A stretch of DNA of 64,000 nucleotides from Massilia rubra (GTDB lineage Bacteria > Pseudomonadota > Gammaproteobacteria > Burkholderiales > Burkholderiaceae_D), in the NCBI RefSeq assembly GCF_011682065.1, contig NZ_VUYU01000002.1, forward strand, positions 248,001 to 312,000. Direction: 5' to 3'. Positions within the stretch are counted from its first letter, which is position 1, and each line of letters opens with the position of its first letter. The position numbers and the translations under genes are program-made. Of this stretch, positions 1 through 7,835 are shown piece after piece. Below the pieces are notes generated by a model. That model made no database searches. It saw nothing but the letters and a program-made list of their open reading frames with translations, and was not told the DNA's origin.

Positions 1-1
1 C

Positions 2-946
2 TTGACGCAATTCGACCCGGCCGTGCTGGCCTCGGTCGACCTGCGCGCCACGATCAAACTGGCCAGCGACCCGGAAGCGACCCAGTCGCTCGCCTTTCAT
101 GCCGACGGCGCGCAACGCAAGGTCAGCCTGAGTGGACCATCCGGCACGGCCTCGGTCAGTGTCGATACCGGCAATCTGTCGGGACTGGGCAGCCCGGAGC
201 AGCAGGCCAGGGCGCTTGCCAGCCATCTCAAGCAGTTCGACCAGGCGGCCAGCCGGGGCCGGGCCGATGCCGGCCTGATGACGATGTTCAAGGAAGCTTT
301 TACCGGCCTCAATACCAATGTCGGCGCCGCGCAGACGCGCGGCGGCGTGGCCACGGGCGGCAAGTGGGAGCTGGCGGCCGCCGACCATGCCGCGCTGAGC
401 GGGCTGGCCGACTTCAGCGCCTCGGTCAGCCAGGCGTCGACTGCGATCAATCCGATGCGTCCGAGCGAACAGGACAGCTTTGCTTACGAGTTGTCGCAAA
501 GCACCAGCGTCGGCGGGCCGAGCCGGGGCGAGCGCACCGTCTCGCAGCAGCAGAAGTCCGAGCTGAACGCAAGCTTCCACACGCCGAGCACGCCCGGCGC
601 CGTGTTGAGGCTCGATCACACCGAAGCATCGCAGAACTATGATTACCATCAGATCAAGGACGCGGCCAGCAGCGATGTGGACCTGGCCTACAGCGACGGA
701 CACTTGGTCAAGGCCACGCTCAATCAGTCCGCCAGCCAGTCAGCCCGGGTGCTGAGCTATGTGATGGGCAAGCTGGTGTCCGATATGGTCACGCCCGGCC
801 AGCAATCGCTCCAGCGCGACTTGCTGGCGGCGCTGTCGCCCTACCTGACTGGTCAAACACGCTTGTCGGACGACCAAAAGGACGAGCAGCGCCAGCAATC
901 GTTGAGCAGTTTGAGCGAGCAGGTCTTGCTCAAGAGCTACCCTTAG
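2..946 (+). CDS. Hypothetical protein, 5'-truncated by window edge
   Basis: The reading frame is open from the window edge to a TAG at 944-946, about 314 residues. The first possible codon is a TTG at position 2, so the true N-terminus is probably outside the window. The sequence is rich in Ser, Ala, Gln and Asp, has no membrane segment or signal peptide in the visible part, and contains no catalytic motif I recognise. The C-terminal half is Gln/Ser-rich and probably helical. I cannot assign a family. Downstream are two inverted repeats and then the permease gene, so it seems to end its own transcription unit. Confidence 0.6.
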   Translation: MTQFDPAVLASVDLRATIKLASDPEATQSLAFHADGAQRKVSLSGPSGTASVSVDTGNLSGLGSPEQQARALASHLKQFDQAASRGRADAGLMTMFKEAFTGLNTNVGAAQTRGGVATGGKWELAAADHAALSGLADFSASVSQASTAINPMRPSEQDSFAYELSQSTSVGGPSRGERTVSQQQKSELNASFHTPSTPGAVLRLDHTEASQNYDYHQIKDAASSDVDLAYSDGHLVKATLNQSASQSARVLSYVMGKLVSDMVTPGQQSLQRDLLAALSPYLTGQTRLSDDQKDEQRQQSLSSLSEQVLLKSYP

Positions 947-950
947 CCCA

Positions 951-966
951 GGCGCCGGCCGGCGCC
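951..966. repeat. 16-bp perfect GC palindrome
   Basis: GGCGCCGGCCGGCGCC is its own reverse complement and starts 4 bp after the stop codon at 946. It could form a short hairpin at the 3' end of the upstream mRNA, but no T-run follows. Confidence 0.6.
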
Positions 967-972
967 GCACGC

Positions 973-1009
973 CGACAATGCGCTTAGTTGCGCTAGTTGC
1001 GCATTGTCG
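973..1009. terminator. 11-bp inverted repeat, possible factor-dependent terminator
   Basis: The arms CGACAATGCGC (973-983) and GCGCATTGTCG (999-1009) are perfectly complementary with a 15-nt loop. The loop contains a short GCGC/TTAGTT tandem motif. There is no T-tract, so a classical intrinsic terminator is not supported. It may mark the 3' end of the upstream transcript or be a regulatory hairpin for the permease gene. Confidence 0.4.
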
Positions 1010-1164
1010 AGCGAACTCTTCCCCAAAACCGTTGATTTAACGGCATACTTAACTCGTCAGCATCGTTGTTGCGCCGCCGATGGCCCCATCGCGCGCGCGT
1101 TCGCTGGCCGCATCGAGCAATCTTCGTATCACGTTTCCCCACCTTACCCGGACTGGAGTGACTC

Positions 1165-2547
1165 ATGAACGCGAACACCGCAGGCGCGCCCGCGCTCAAG
1201 CAAGCATTAAGCACCTTTCAATTGTGGGGGATCGGCGTCGGCTTGGTTATTTCCGGCGAGTATTTCGGCTGGAGCTACGGCTGGGCCTCGGCCGGCACCT
1301 TGGGCTTTGCCGTCACGGCCATCTTCATCGCCGCCATGTACACCACCTTCATCTTCAGCTTTACCGAGCTGACCACGTCGATTCCCCATGCCGGCGGCCC
1401 GTTCGCCTACAGCAAGCGCGCCTTCGGCCCGGTGGGCGGCTATATTGCCGGGGCCGCAACGCTGATCGAATTCGTGTTCGCCCCGCCCGCCATCGCCCTG
1501 GCCATCGGCGCCTACCTGAACGTGCAGTTTCCCGCGCTCGACCCCAAGCTTGTGGCGGTCGGCGCCTATCTGGTTTTCATGACCATGAACATGCTCGGCG
1601 TGCAGGTGGCGGCCACCCTGGAGCTGATGCTGGCGCTGCTGGCGATCTTCGAATTGCTGGTGTTTATGGGCGTGGTGGCGCCGGGGTTTTCGCTGGACAA
1701 CTTCACCAAGGGCGGCTGGGCCGGGCAGGATAGCTTCAGCATGGCGGCCGTTCCCGGCATGTTCGCCGCCATTCCGTTCGCGATCTGGTTTTTCCTCGCC
1801 ATCGAGGGGGTGGCGATGGCCGCCGAAGAGGCCAAGGACCCGCGCCGCTCGATTCCGATCGCATATGTGAGCGGCATCCTGACCCTGGTGGCGCTGGCCT
1901 TGGGCGTGATGCTGTTCGCGGGCGGGGCGGGGGACTGGACCAAGCTGTCGAACATCAACGATCCGCTGCCGCAGGCGATGAAGATGATCGTCGGCGGCAG
2001 CAGCGGCTGGCTGCATATGCTGGTGTGGCTGGGCTTGTTCGGCCTGATTGCATCGTTTCACGGCATCATCTTCGGCTATTCGCGCCAGATCTTCGCGCTC
2101 GCCCGCGAAGGTTATCTGCCGCACTATTTCGCCAAAATCCATCCGCGCTTCAAGACCCCGCAGCGGGCCGTGCTGGCCGGCGGCGTGGTCGGCATCGCGG
2201 CGATCTACAGCGATGAGCTGATCAAGATCGGCGGCCAGACCCTGACTGCCAATATCGTCACCATGTCGGTGTTCGGGGCAATTACGATGTATATCGTCAG
2301 CATGCTGGCGCTGTTCAAGCTGCGCCGCAGCGAACCGGACATGGTGCGGCCGTTCAGCGCACCGATGTATCCGTTCTTCCCGCTGTTCGCCTTGCTCGGG
2401 GCGCTGGTCTGCCTGGGAACGATGGTGTACTACAACCTCGTCATGGCGCTGGTGTTCGCCGGCTTGCTGCTGGCCGGCTACGTGGTGTTTCTGATGACGT
2501 CGGGAAGGCGCGCGGCGCTGGCGGCGCCGCAGGTGGAGAACGCCTGA
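1165..2547 (+). CDS. eat: Ethanolamine permease, APC superfamily
   Basis: The 460-residue protein has the usual length and about 12 hydrophobic segments of an APC amino acid/amine transporter. The N-terminal stretch with GEYFGWSYGW and the following SIPHAGGPFAYSKRAFGP segment match the ethanolamine permease subfamily (TIGR00908 type), which imports ethanolamine across the inner membrane. The start ATG at 1165 follows a GGAG-like ribosome site. No eutBC or other ethanolamine catabolic gene is in the window, so it acts with genes elsewhere or takes a related amine. It is a single-gene unit, convergent with the next gene and only 1 bp from its stop. Confidence 0.85.
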   Translation: MNANTAGAPALKQALSTFQLWGIGVGLVISGEYFGWSYGWASAGTLGFAVTAIFIAAMYTTFIFSFTELTTSIPHAGGPFAYSKRAFGPVGGYIAGAATLIEFVFAPPAIALAIGAYLNVQFPALDPKLVAVGAYLVFMTMNMLGVQVAATLELMLALLAIFELLVFMGVVAPGFSLDNFTKGGWAGQDSFSMAAVPGMFAAIPFAIWFFLAIEGVAMAAEEAKDPRRSIPIAYVSGILTLVALALGVMLFAGGAGDWTKLSNINDPLPQAMKMIVGGSSGWLHMLVWLGLFGLIASFHGIIFGYSRQIFALAREGYLPHYFAKIHPRFKTPQRAVLAGGVVGIAAIYSDELIKIGGQTLTANIVTMSVFGAITMYIVSMLALFKLRRSEPDMVRPFSAPMYPFFPLFALLGALVCLGTMVYYNLVMALVFAGLLLAGYVVFLMTSGRRAALAAPQVENA

Positions 2548-2548
2548 A

Positions 2549-3334
2549 TTACGCGTTGTCGAAATACTCGGCGTATTTGAGCAGCAGGTAGCATCGCCCT
2601 GCGCCCAGTTGCGCCAGGCGCGCCACCCTGGCGGCGTCTTCCGCGCAATTGTAGAGGCGCCCCAGGTCGCGTCCCAATGCCTGCGCCGCGTCGGCGGGAA
2701 GGGGCGCTGTGCGCCGCAAGCCGATGCAGGCGGCGCCCATGCCGAACAGGCTGTAGCCATAGCGCTCGCGCAGCAGTTCGGCCACGGCGTAATTCTCCGA
2801 CGGATCGAGGTCGCAGCTGAAGTAGCCGTTGGGAACGGCGCTGAGCATCATCGAAGGGGCGCTCACCGGAACCCGCCGCAGGATGACCTCGCTGTCGAGG
2901 AGCAGGCCGGGGTCGGCGTTGATGGCCTCGAGCGCATCGAGTTCGTCGTCTTCGATCTTGATCCCGCGCGCGCATGCCGCGGCAAAACCGGCGCCGGTGC
3001 AGAGTTTCCTGAAATTTTCTTCGAGGATGAAAAATTCGGAAGGGGTGGCCAGGTCGCCCAGGTATCGTCCATTCTCGTAGGCGGCAGGGTCCAGCTTGCT
3101 GGTGTCGTAGCCGTCCGTGTCGTCCAGTTGCAGGCTGGCGGTGGCGTGGCCCGAGGTGTATTCGGCCTGGCCGAGGTCGTCAAGCGACAACAGGATCATC
3201 GCGCCCGGATGGCTTGCGGCCTGTTCGTCGGCCAGTGCCATGAGGACGGCGAAGGAATCGATGTCGCCGATCAGCAGGCCTTCGCATGTCATGCGCAGGC
3301 GGGTGTCGGCGGGTTCCAGTTGTTTGATTTTCAT
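2549..3334 (-). CDS. Hypothetical protein, 261 aa, soluble
   Basis: I chose the ATG at 3334 (MKIKQLEPADTRLRM) because the sequence upstream in the same frame is low-complexity shadow. The protein has no signal peptide or transmembrane segment, is acidic and looks like a compact cytoplasmic alpha/beta protein; a C-terminal stretch has leucine-rich helical character. I do not recognise the family. It is convergent with the permease (1-bp gap) and divergent from the nucleotidyltransferase pair that starts at 3425, so the 90-bp gap at 3335-3424 should hold both promoters. Confidence 0.7.
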   Translation of the reverse strand: MKIKQLEPADTRLRMTCEGLLIGDIDSFAVLMALADEQAASHPGAMILLSLDDLGQAEYTSGHATASLQLDDTDGYDTSKLDPAAYENGRYLGDLATPSEFFILEENFRKLCTGAGFAAACARGIKIEDDELDALEAINADPGLLLDSEVILRRVPVSAPSMMLSAVPNGYFSCDLDPSENYAVAELLRERYGYSLFGMGAACIGLRRTAPLPADAAQALGRDLGRLYNCAEDAARVARLAQLGAGRCYLLLKYAEYFDNA

Positions 3335-3424
3335 GGCGGCGTTGCTTGCTTGATGTGATGGATTGTCCGTCCACTGTATCATATTGGCTTTTCGACAATT
3401 CAGGCCGCGCGCCACTGGAAGCAC

Positions 3425-4003
3425 ATGTATGAAATTCACCTGACCACCGCACCGCTTGCCGGGGCGCAGTGGGACGCGCTGGAGCGCTTCGCCGCCGCGA
3501 CCGGCGCCAAGCCCATGGTCATCGCTCTTGCGCGCGGCATTCATCCGGTGCAGCCGATGCTGACCTTGTGCCGCGCCGGCCAGCTCGATGAGGTGATCGC
3601 GCATGCGCAGGCGCTGGCCGGGCAGGCGGCGCAAGCCGGTCTTGAGGTGGTGCGCTGCAAGATCGAGCAGGATGCCTCGCCCGATGCGCAAGCCGTAGAG
3701 CCCGCCCGCCAGCATTACTTTGAATGGCACGGCCGCATGCTTGTGCCTGAACCAATCCGCTTGCAACTGGCGGCGCTGTGCGCGCCCTTCGGCGCTCATT
3801 TGTCGAACAACGCGATCCGCGGCGGCGACCTCCGCTACGTCACCTTGCGCGAAACAGGCGGGCATGCCAGCTTGCGCGCGCGCGTGGCGGGATTGACCGG
3901 GGCGCTCGACGCGCACGGATGGCTAATTGAAAAACAACAGTGGGAAAGCGTCGTCTACGACAGCAATCTTGCGCTCGATAAGGGATGGCTGGAGCAGGCA
4001 TGA
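3425..4003 (+). CDS. Hypothetical protein coupled to AbiEii-like nucleotidyltransferase
   Basis: The 192-residue soluble protein has no recognised catalytic signature. Notable segments are an N-terminal strand (MYEIHLTT), a central HYFEWHGRM and a C-terminal VVYDSN motif. Its stop overlaps the ATG of the next gene in an ATGA arrangement (4000-4003), so the two are translationally coupled. In known AbiE toxin-antitoxin systems the first gene encodes the winged-helix antitoxin AbiEi; this protein does not look like a winged-helix DNA-binding protein. The pair is therefore either a different type of nucleotidyltransferase module or a housekeeping RNA-modification pair. Confidence 0.7.
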   Translation: MYEIHLTTAPLAGAQWDALERFAAATGAKPMVIALARGIHPVQPMLTLCRAGQLDEVIAHAQALAGQAAQAGLEVVRCKIEQDASPDAQAVEPARQHYFEWHGRMLVPEPIRLQLAALCAPFGAHLSNNAIRGGDLRYVTLRETGGHASLRARVAGLTGALDAHGWLIEKQQWESVVYDSNLALDKGWLEQA

Positions 4004-5004
4004 TGAGAATAACGATGCAACAAATCACGGACTACGCCGCGCAACACGACATGCACGACTATGTGGTCCGGCGCCTGGTGGCGGAAGAAGCCTTTCTTCG
4101 CCGTGCCGCGATGGTGGACGGTCCGTTCATGCTCAAGGGCAGCTACGTTACCGGCCAGCAGATCGACCAGGGCTGGCGGCGCATGCCCGGCGACCTCGAT
4201 TGGGTCGGCCTGGGTGCGCTCGATGCGAAGGAGCTCACTGCCTGGGCCACGGCCGTCACCGAAACCGAGTGCGACGACGGCATTCGCTTCGACAGTTTTT
4301 CGAAAAACGCGTTCTGGCGCAATATCGACTACGCGATGGATGAAGATTTTCCGACTGTGAATACCGATATCGACGCGTGGATCGGCGATGATTATCTTGA
4401 TGTTGACATCGACGTCAGTTTTGGCCTGCGCCTGGAGCCGCCGCCGCAGACCTTGCTGTACCAGCCCCGCATGGGCGATGCGTTCATGGTGAACAAGAGC
4501 GTGGCGATCGAACTGCAGATGGCGTGGAAGCTGCATCAGTGTCTGGTGCGGCCACGCTTCAAGGACATGATGGACATCATTCTCGTGTTGCGCGCCAATA
4601 CGGTCGATGCCGCTGTCGTTTGGGCGGTGCTGGAAGAGGAGTGCCGGCGCGATAAAACGCCCCTGGAGCGCTTCAACTGGCTGCTCGACCAAATGATCGC
4701 GCTGCACCCGGCGTGGGAGAAGATGAAACGCGGACATTACAGTATGGACGACTGTTTTGCGGAGTGGCGTGCGCGCGAATCACCGCACCCCGGTCTGCAC
4801 CTGAGCGAAAGCAGGCTGGCAAATATCTATAGCGGCGGGCCCGAGCTGTTGTGGCCCGAGTTCGGCCAGCTCCTCGCCGAACTGGCCATGCGCCTGCAAG
4901 GCGCCGGCTTTGCGCATGTGGCACCGGAGCCAGGTTATGCGCCGCCGGGCAAGCCGGCCAGCATGTCGGTGCGCTTGTGGGGCTTGCTCGGGCGGCGCGG
5001 CTGA
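4000..5004 (+). CDS. AbiEii/AbiGii-like nucleotidyltransferase
   Basis: The 334-residue protein shows the features of the AbiEii family of the DNA polymerase-beta nucleotidyltransferase superfamily (PF08843). An N-terminal LKGSYV segment is followed by PGDLDWVGLG, which fits the GS...DxD metal/NTP site. A later DVDIDVSFG could supply a further acidic residue, and there is a KLHQCLVRPRFKDMMDI segment like the K...R..KDxxD motif of the family. AbiEii proteins are toxins that modify RNA ends (family knowledge). I use the ATG at 4000 because it overlaps the preceding TGA; an upstream in-frame ATG at 3985 is less likely. Substrate and whether this is a toxin are inference. Confidence 0.75.
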   Translation: MMRITMQQITDYAAQHDMHDYVVRRLVAEEAFLRRAAMVDGPFMLKGSYVTGQQIDQGWRRMPGDLDWVGLGALDAKELTAWATAVTETECDDGIRFDSFSKNAFWRNIDYAMDEDFPTVNTDIDAWIGDDYLDVDIDVSFGLRLEPPPQTLLYQPRMGDAFMVNKSVAIELQMAWKLHQCLVRPRFKDMMDIILVLRANTVDAAVVWAVLEEECRRDKTPLERFNWLLDQMIALHPAWEKMKRGHYSMDDCFAEWRARESPHPGLHLSESRLANIYSGGPELLWPEFGQLLAELAMRLQGAGFAHVAPEPGYAPPGKPASMSVRLWGLLGRRG

Positions 5005-5017
5005 ACGCGCCCGCGCT

Positions 5018-6493
5018 TCACTTGGCCTGTTGCGGGGCGTTGAGCCGTGCCAGGCTGTCCTGCGCGTTCTTCGCCTGCGGATCGCGTGCGAGCGCGCGCC
5101 GGTAGCTGGCGATGGCGTCGTCCGGGCGTCCGTTCTTTTCATACGCTTCCCCCAGGCTGTCGAACACATTGCTGCTGGCCGGGTACAGCGTGGCGTTGAA
5201 CTTGAACAGCGCCAGGCTGTCTTTCAGTTTGCCCTGCATCAGCAGCTCGTAAGCCCACTGGTTGACGAACACTTCTTCCAGCTTGAACTGCGGATCGGCG
5301 GCGCGCAGGTCGTGGTAGACGGCGCCGATCTGCTCGTAGCCGCGATGCGCCAGCGCATCGAGCAAGGCCGGCGGAGGGCTGTACATCGTCAGCGGGAAGG
5401 CGCGGTTCAGGGCGCGCCGCGCGATATCGTCCGAGCCGCTGTGCGAATTGGACATCAACACCACGCCGCGCCGCGTGTCCGGATCGAAGCCGATAAACGT
5501 GCGGTAGCCGGCGGTGCCGCCGTTATGCCAGACGATGTGCGAGCCGAACTTGTCGAGAATATGCCAGCCAAGACCGATGAATTCGCCCGGCTGCTTGCCG
5601 AGCGGGTGCTGCGGCTTGTGCGTGGCCTGCATCGCCGGATACAGCGGCGAGGGAACCAGGCCCGCGTTGGCGCCGACAAATTTGAGCAGGTCGGTCGTGC
5701 TCGAGCGCAGCGCGCCCATGCCGGCCAGCGCCGGCATATCCCAGTTCTGCGCCGCCTTGCCGGGCATGCCATAGCCTGTCGCAAGGCGTTTCTTCATCGC
5801 CACGCCCAGGGTGATGGCGGTGCTGTCCATGCCCAGCGGCTTGCCGATGCGCTGGCGTACCAGGGTCTCGAAATCGCTTCCGGCGCGCAGGGTCAGGATA
5901 TGTCCGAGCAGGCCGACGCCGTAGTTCGAATAGCCATACACCTCGCCGCTGGCCCGCGTCGGCGCGTAAGTGCCCAGCGCCGCGTACAGTTGCGGCACCG
6001 TGTAATCGGCAAACGGATTGCCCGGATTGGCCGGCGCCAGGTTGGCCGGAATGCTCGGCAAACCCGACAGTTGCGCCGACAGCTCGCGCAAGGTGATCGG
6101 CTTACCCTTGAACTGCGGCGTCTTGACGCCGGCGGGCAGCCAGGCGCCGATCGGATCGTCCAGCTTGACGTCGCCGCGCAGCGCCATGTCGCTGAGCAGG
6201 GTGGCGGTAAAGACCTTGGTGATCGAGCCGATTTCATACACCGAGTCGGCGCCGGCCGGCGCGCCACCGATGCTCACGGCGCCGTACGAGATCACCCGGC
6301 TGCCGCCCGCATCGATCAGGCCGACCACCATGCCGCTGCCTTTTTTATCGATATCGACGCGCGCCTTCATCATGGCCAGGATCTCGGCGTCGGTGGCCGG
6401 CGCCGGCGCCGCCGCTTGCACGTTGGCGCCCAACAGGGCCAGCACGCAGGAACCCGCGAGCGCAGGCAGGGAAATCAGTCGTGATATTGTCAT
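5018..6493 (-). CDS. Serine hydrolase of beta-lactamase (class C) fold with C-terminal TPR
   Basis: The 491-residue precursor begins with a signal peptide (about residues 1-28, cut near NVQA-A). It has the full active-site set of the beta-lactamase/penicillin-binding protein superfamily: SxxK as S90-I-T-K93, YxN as Y188-S-N190, and a third-box HNGG at about 323 in place of KTG. Residues about 440-490 form a tetratricopeptide repeat pair (AYEKNGRPDDAIASYRRAL). The HNGG box is typical of esterase/peptidase members rather than true AmpC enzymes, so a periplasmic esterase or D-amino-acid peptidase is more likely than antibiotic resistance. I chose the ATG at 6493, directly before the signal sequence. 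Confidence 0.85.
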   Translation of the reverse strand: MTISRLISLPALAGSCVLALLGANVQAAAPAPATDAEILAMMKARVDIDKKGSGMVVGLIDAGGSRVISYGAVSIGGAPAGADSVYEIGSITKVFTATLLSDMALRGDVKLDDPIGAWLPAGVKTPQFKGKPITLRELSAQLSGLPSIPANLAPANPGNPFADYTVPQLYAALGTYAPTRASGEVYGYSNYGVGLLGHILTLRAGSDFETLVRQRIGKPLGMDSTAITLGVAMKKRLATGYGMPGKAAQNWDMPALAGMGALRSSTTDLLKFVGANAGLVPSPLYPAMQATHKPQHPLGKQPGEFIGLGWHILDKFGSHIVWHNGGTAGYRTFIGFDPDTRRGVVLMSNSHSGSDDIARRALNRAFPLTMYSPPPALLDALAHRGYEQIGAVYHDLRAADPQFKLEEVFVNQWAYELLMQGKLKDSLALFKFNATLYPASSNVFDSLGEAYEKNGRPDDAIASYRRALARDPQAKNAQDSLARLNAPQQAK

Positions 6494-6545
6494 TGTCGTC
6501 GAATCGTGAGCGGCATGGGGCGGCCGGTGCGCCGCTTGCAGTATA

Positions 6546-6700
6546 GTGTCCTGAGTCAGAAATTCGTTGAATAAATATGGCGATAATCGCGCCGATACCG
6601 CGTCATAAATGCTCGCCAGGCGCCTGCCTGTCTGCGCTTTCTTCCTTGTCTCGGCACGATTTCGCCATATTGTAATCAAGGAATTTCCAACTCAGGACAC
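6546..6700. mobile_element. MITE-like non-autonomous element, IS630/mariner type
   Basis: The ends form a long imperfect inverted repeat. The outer 11 bp are perfect (GTGTCCTGAGT at 6546-6556 and its complement at 6690-6700), and imperfect complementarity continues inward for about 55 bp per arm, with an ATATGGCGA block shared by both. TA dinucleotides lie immediately outside both ends (6544-6545 and 6701-6702), the target duplication of IS630/Tc1-mariner elements. The 155-bp body has no coding capacity. It sits between the divergent hydrolase and SMR genes and could carry promoter or terminator activity for either. The family assignment rests on the TA duplication and the end structure only. 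Confidence 0.7.
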
Positions 6701-6750
6701 TAGCAGCAAGGGCGGGCAGCCGAATAGTCCGATGAGCAATGTTCCTCGAA

Positions 6751-6772
6751 ACATACCGTGCGGTCGGTATGT
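6751..6772. promoter_or_regulatory. Probable TetR operator upstream of the SMR-tetR operon
   Basis: ACATACCG and CGGTATGT form perfect 8-bp arms around a 6-bp spacer. A TATAGT hexamer (6773-6778) abuts it, so repressor binding would block the promoter. The TetR gene is the second gene of the downstream unit, the usual layout for autoregulated efflux genes. Confidence 0.65.
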
Positions 6773-6807
6773 TATAGTCCGGGTTCTTGATGACGCGGAG
6801 TTCGAGC

Positions 6808-7149
6808 ATGACAGCCTGGTTTTCTTATCTTGCCCTGGCGGGCGCCATTATCTGCGAGGTGATCGGCACCACCTTCCTCGGCAAGTCCGCGCAGTTCAGC
6901 AAAATGCTGCCGACCGCGCTGATGGCCGTGTTCTACGCCGGCTCGTTCTACCTGCTGTCGCTGGCGCTGAAACATGTGCCGCTTGGCGTGGCGTACGCCA
7001 TCTGGGGCGGGGTGGGCATCGTGCTGACGGCGCTCATCGGCGTGATCGTGTTCAAGCAGCGCCTGGACCCGGTGGCGATCATCGGCATCGGCCTGATCGT
7101 CATCGGCGTGGTGCTGGTGCAGGCGTTTTCGACGTCGGTGGCGCATTGA
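6808..7149 (+). CDS. Small multidrug resistance (SMR/EmrE-type) transporter
   Basis: The 113-residue protein has four hydrophobic helices and the SMR signature. It starts with AWFSYLALAGAIICEVIGTTF, whose Glu in helix 1 is the proton/drug-binding residue of EmrE (Glu14 there). A conserved AYAIWGGVGIVLTALIG helix 3 and a closing GLIVIGVVLVQ helix follow. It would export cationic drugs or guanidinium-like compounds as a dimer in the inner membrane. I chose the ATG at 6808 over ATG 6790 because GGAG at 6797-6800 is correctly spaced and EmrE-type proteins begin just before helix 1. It is co-transcribed with the following tetR. Confidence 0.9.
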   Translation: MTAWFSYLALAGAIICEVIGTTFLGKSAQFSKMLPTALMAVFYAGSFYLLSLALKHVPLGVAYAIWGGVGIVLTALIGVIVFKQRLDPVAIIGIGLIVIGVVLVQAFSTSVAH

Positions 7150-7721
7150 ACCCGCCAGCCGCGTCGACCAGGAAGAAGGAACCCGAGCGGGTGCGCCGCA
7201 CCTTGCTCGGCTGCGCGGCGAAGATTGCGGTGGAAGAGGGCCTGGCCGGCGTCACCGTGCAGGCGGTGGCGCAGGCCGCCGGCGTGAGCAAGGGCGGCCT
7301 GTTCCACCATTTCGCCAACAAGCAGGCGCTGGTCGAGAGCATGTTCGACGACATGATCGCGCGCTTCGACGAGGGCCTGGACGCCTGCCTGGCCGGCGAC
7401 GACGGCGCCTACGGGTGTTTTACGCGCGCTTACGTGCGCATGGTGTTCGACGAGCCGCCCGAGACATCGGATAATCCGTGGAGCGTTGCCTTGCCGGTGT
7501 CGCTGATCGCCGATCCCGCGCTCAAGCAGCGCTGGGACGCGTGGCTGGCAAACCGGCTGGCGCTGCACGCCGCTACCGATGGCGCGCCGCTGCTGGGCGT
7601 GGTGCGGCTGGCCGCCGACGGCGCCTGGTTCGACTGGCTGCTGGCGCGCGGCGGGCGTCCGGCGTATTTTCCGCAGGTGCGCGCGCAGTTGCTGGCACTG
7701 GCCGCGGCGCGCCCGGCGTGA
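7146..7721 (+). CDS. TetR/AcrR family repressor of the SMR pump
   Basis: The N-terminal half has the TetR helix-turn-helix (VQAVAQAAGVSKGGLFHHFANK), followed by an all-helical ligand domain; 191 residues is normal for the family. The only plausible start that includes the full first helix is a TTG at 7146, whose TTGA overlaps the SMR stop codon, so translation is coupled. It probably represses its own operon through the 22-bp inverted repeat at 6751-6772. The inducer is unknown but is likely a substrate of the pump. Confidence 0.85.
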   Translation: MNPPAASTRKKEPERVRRTLLGCAAKIAVEEGLAGVTVQAVAQAAGVSKGGLFHHFANKQALVESMFDDMIARFDEGLDACLAGDDGAYGCFTRAYVRMVFDEPPETSDNPWSVALPVSLIADPALKQRWDAWLANRLALHAATDGAPLLGVVRLAADGAWFDWLLARGGRPAYFPQVRAQLLALAAARPA

Positions 7722-7835
7722 GCGGGCTCAGGTGCTGCGCGTCTTCCACATGGCGGCGCTTGGCCTGATGTCGTACTGTGTTGTATAGACAATGTTTTAG
7801 TGGCAGACTAGCGCTCTCTCGCCAATGGATTTCCT

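Noticed and set aside
5018-6493. Calling the hydrolase an AmpC beta-lactamase resistance gene.
   Set aside because: The third box is HNGG and a TPR tail is present, which fits peptidase/esterase members; resistance is not supported.
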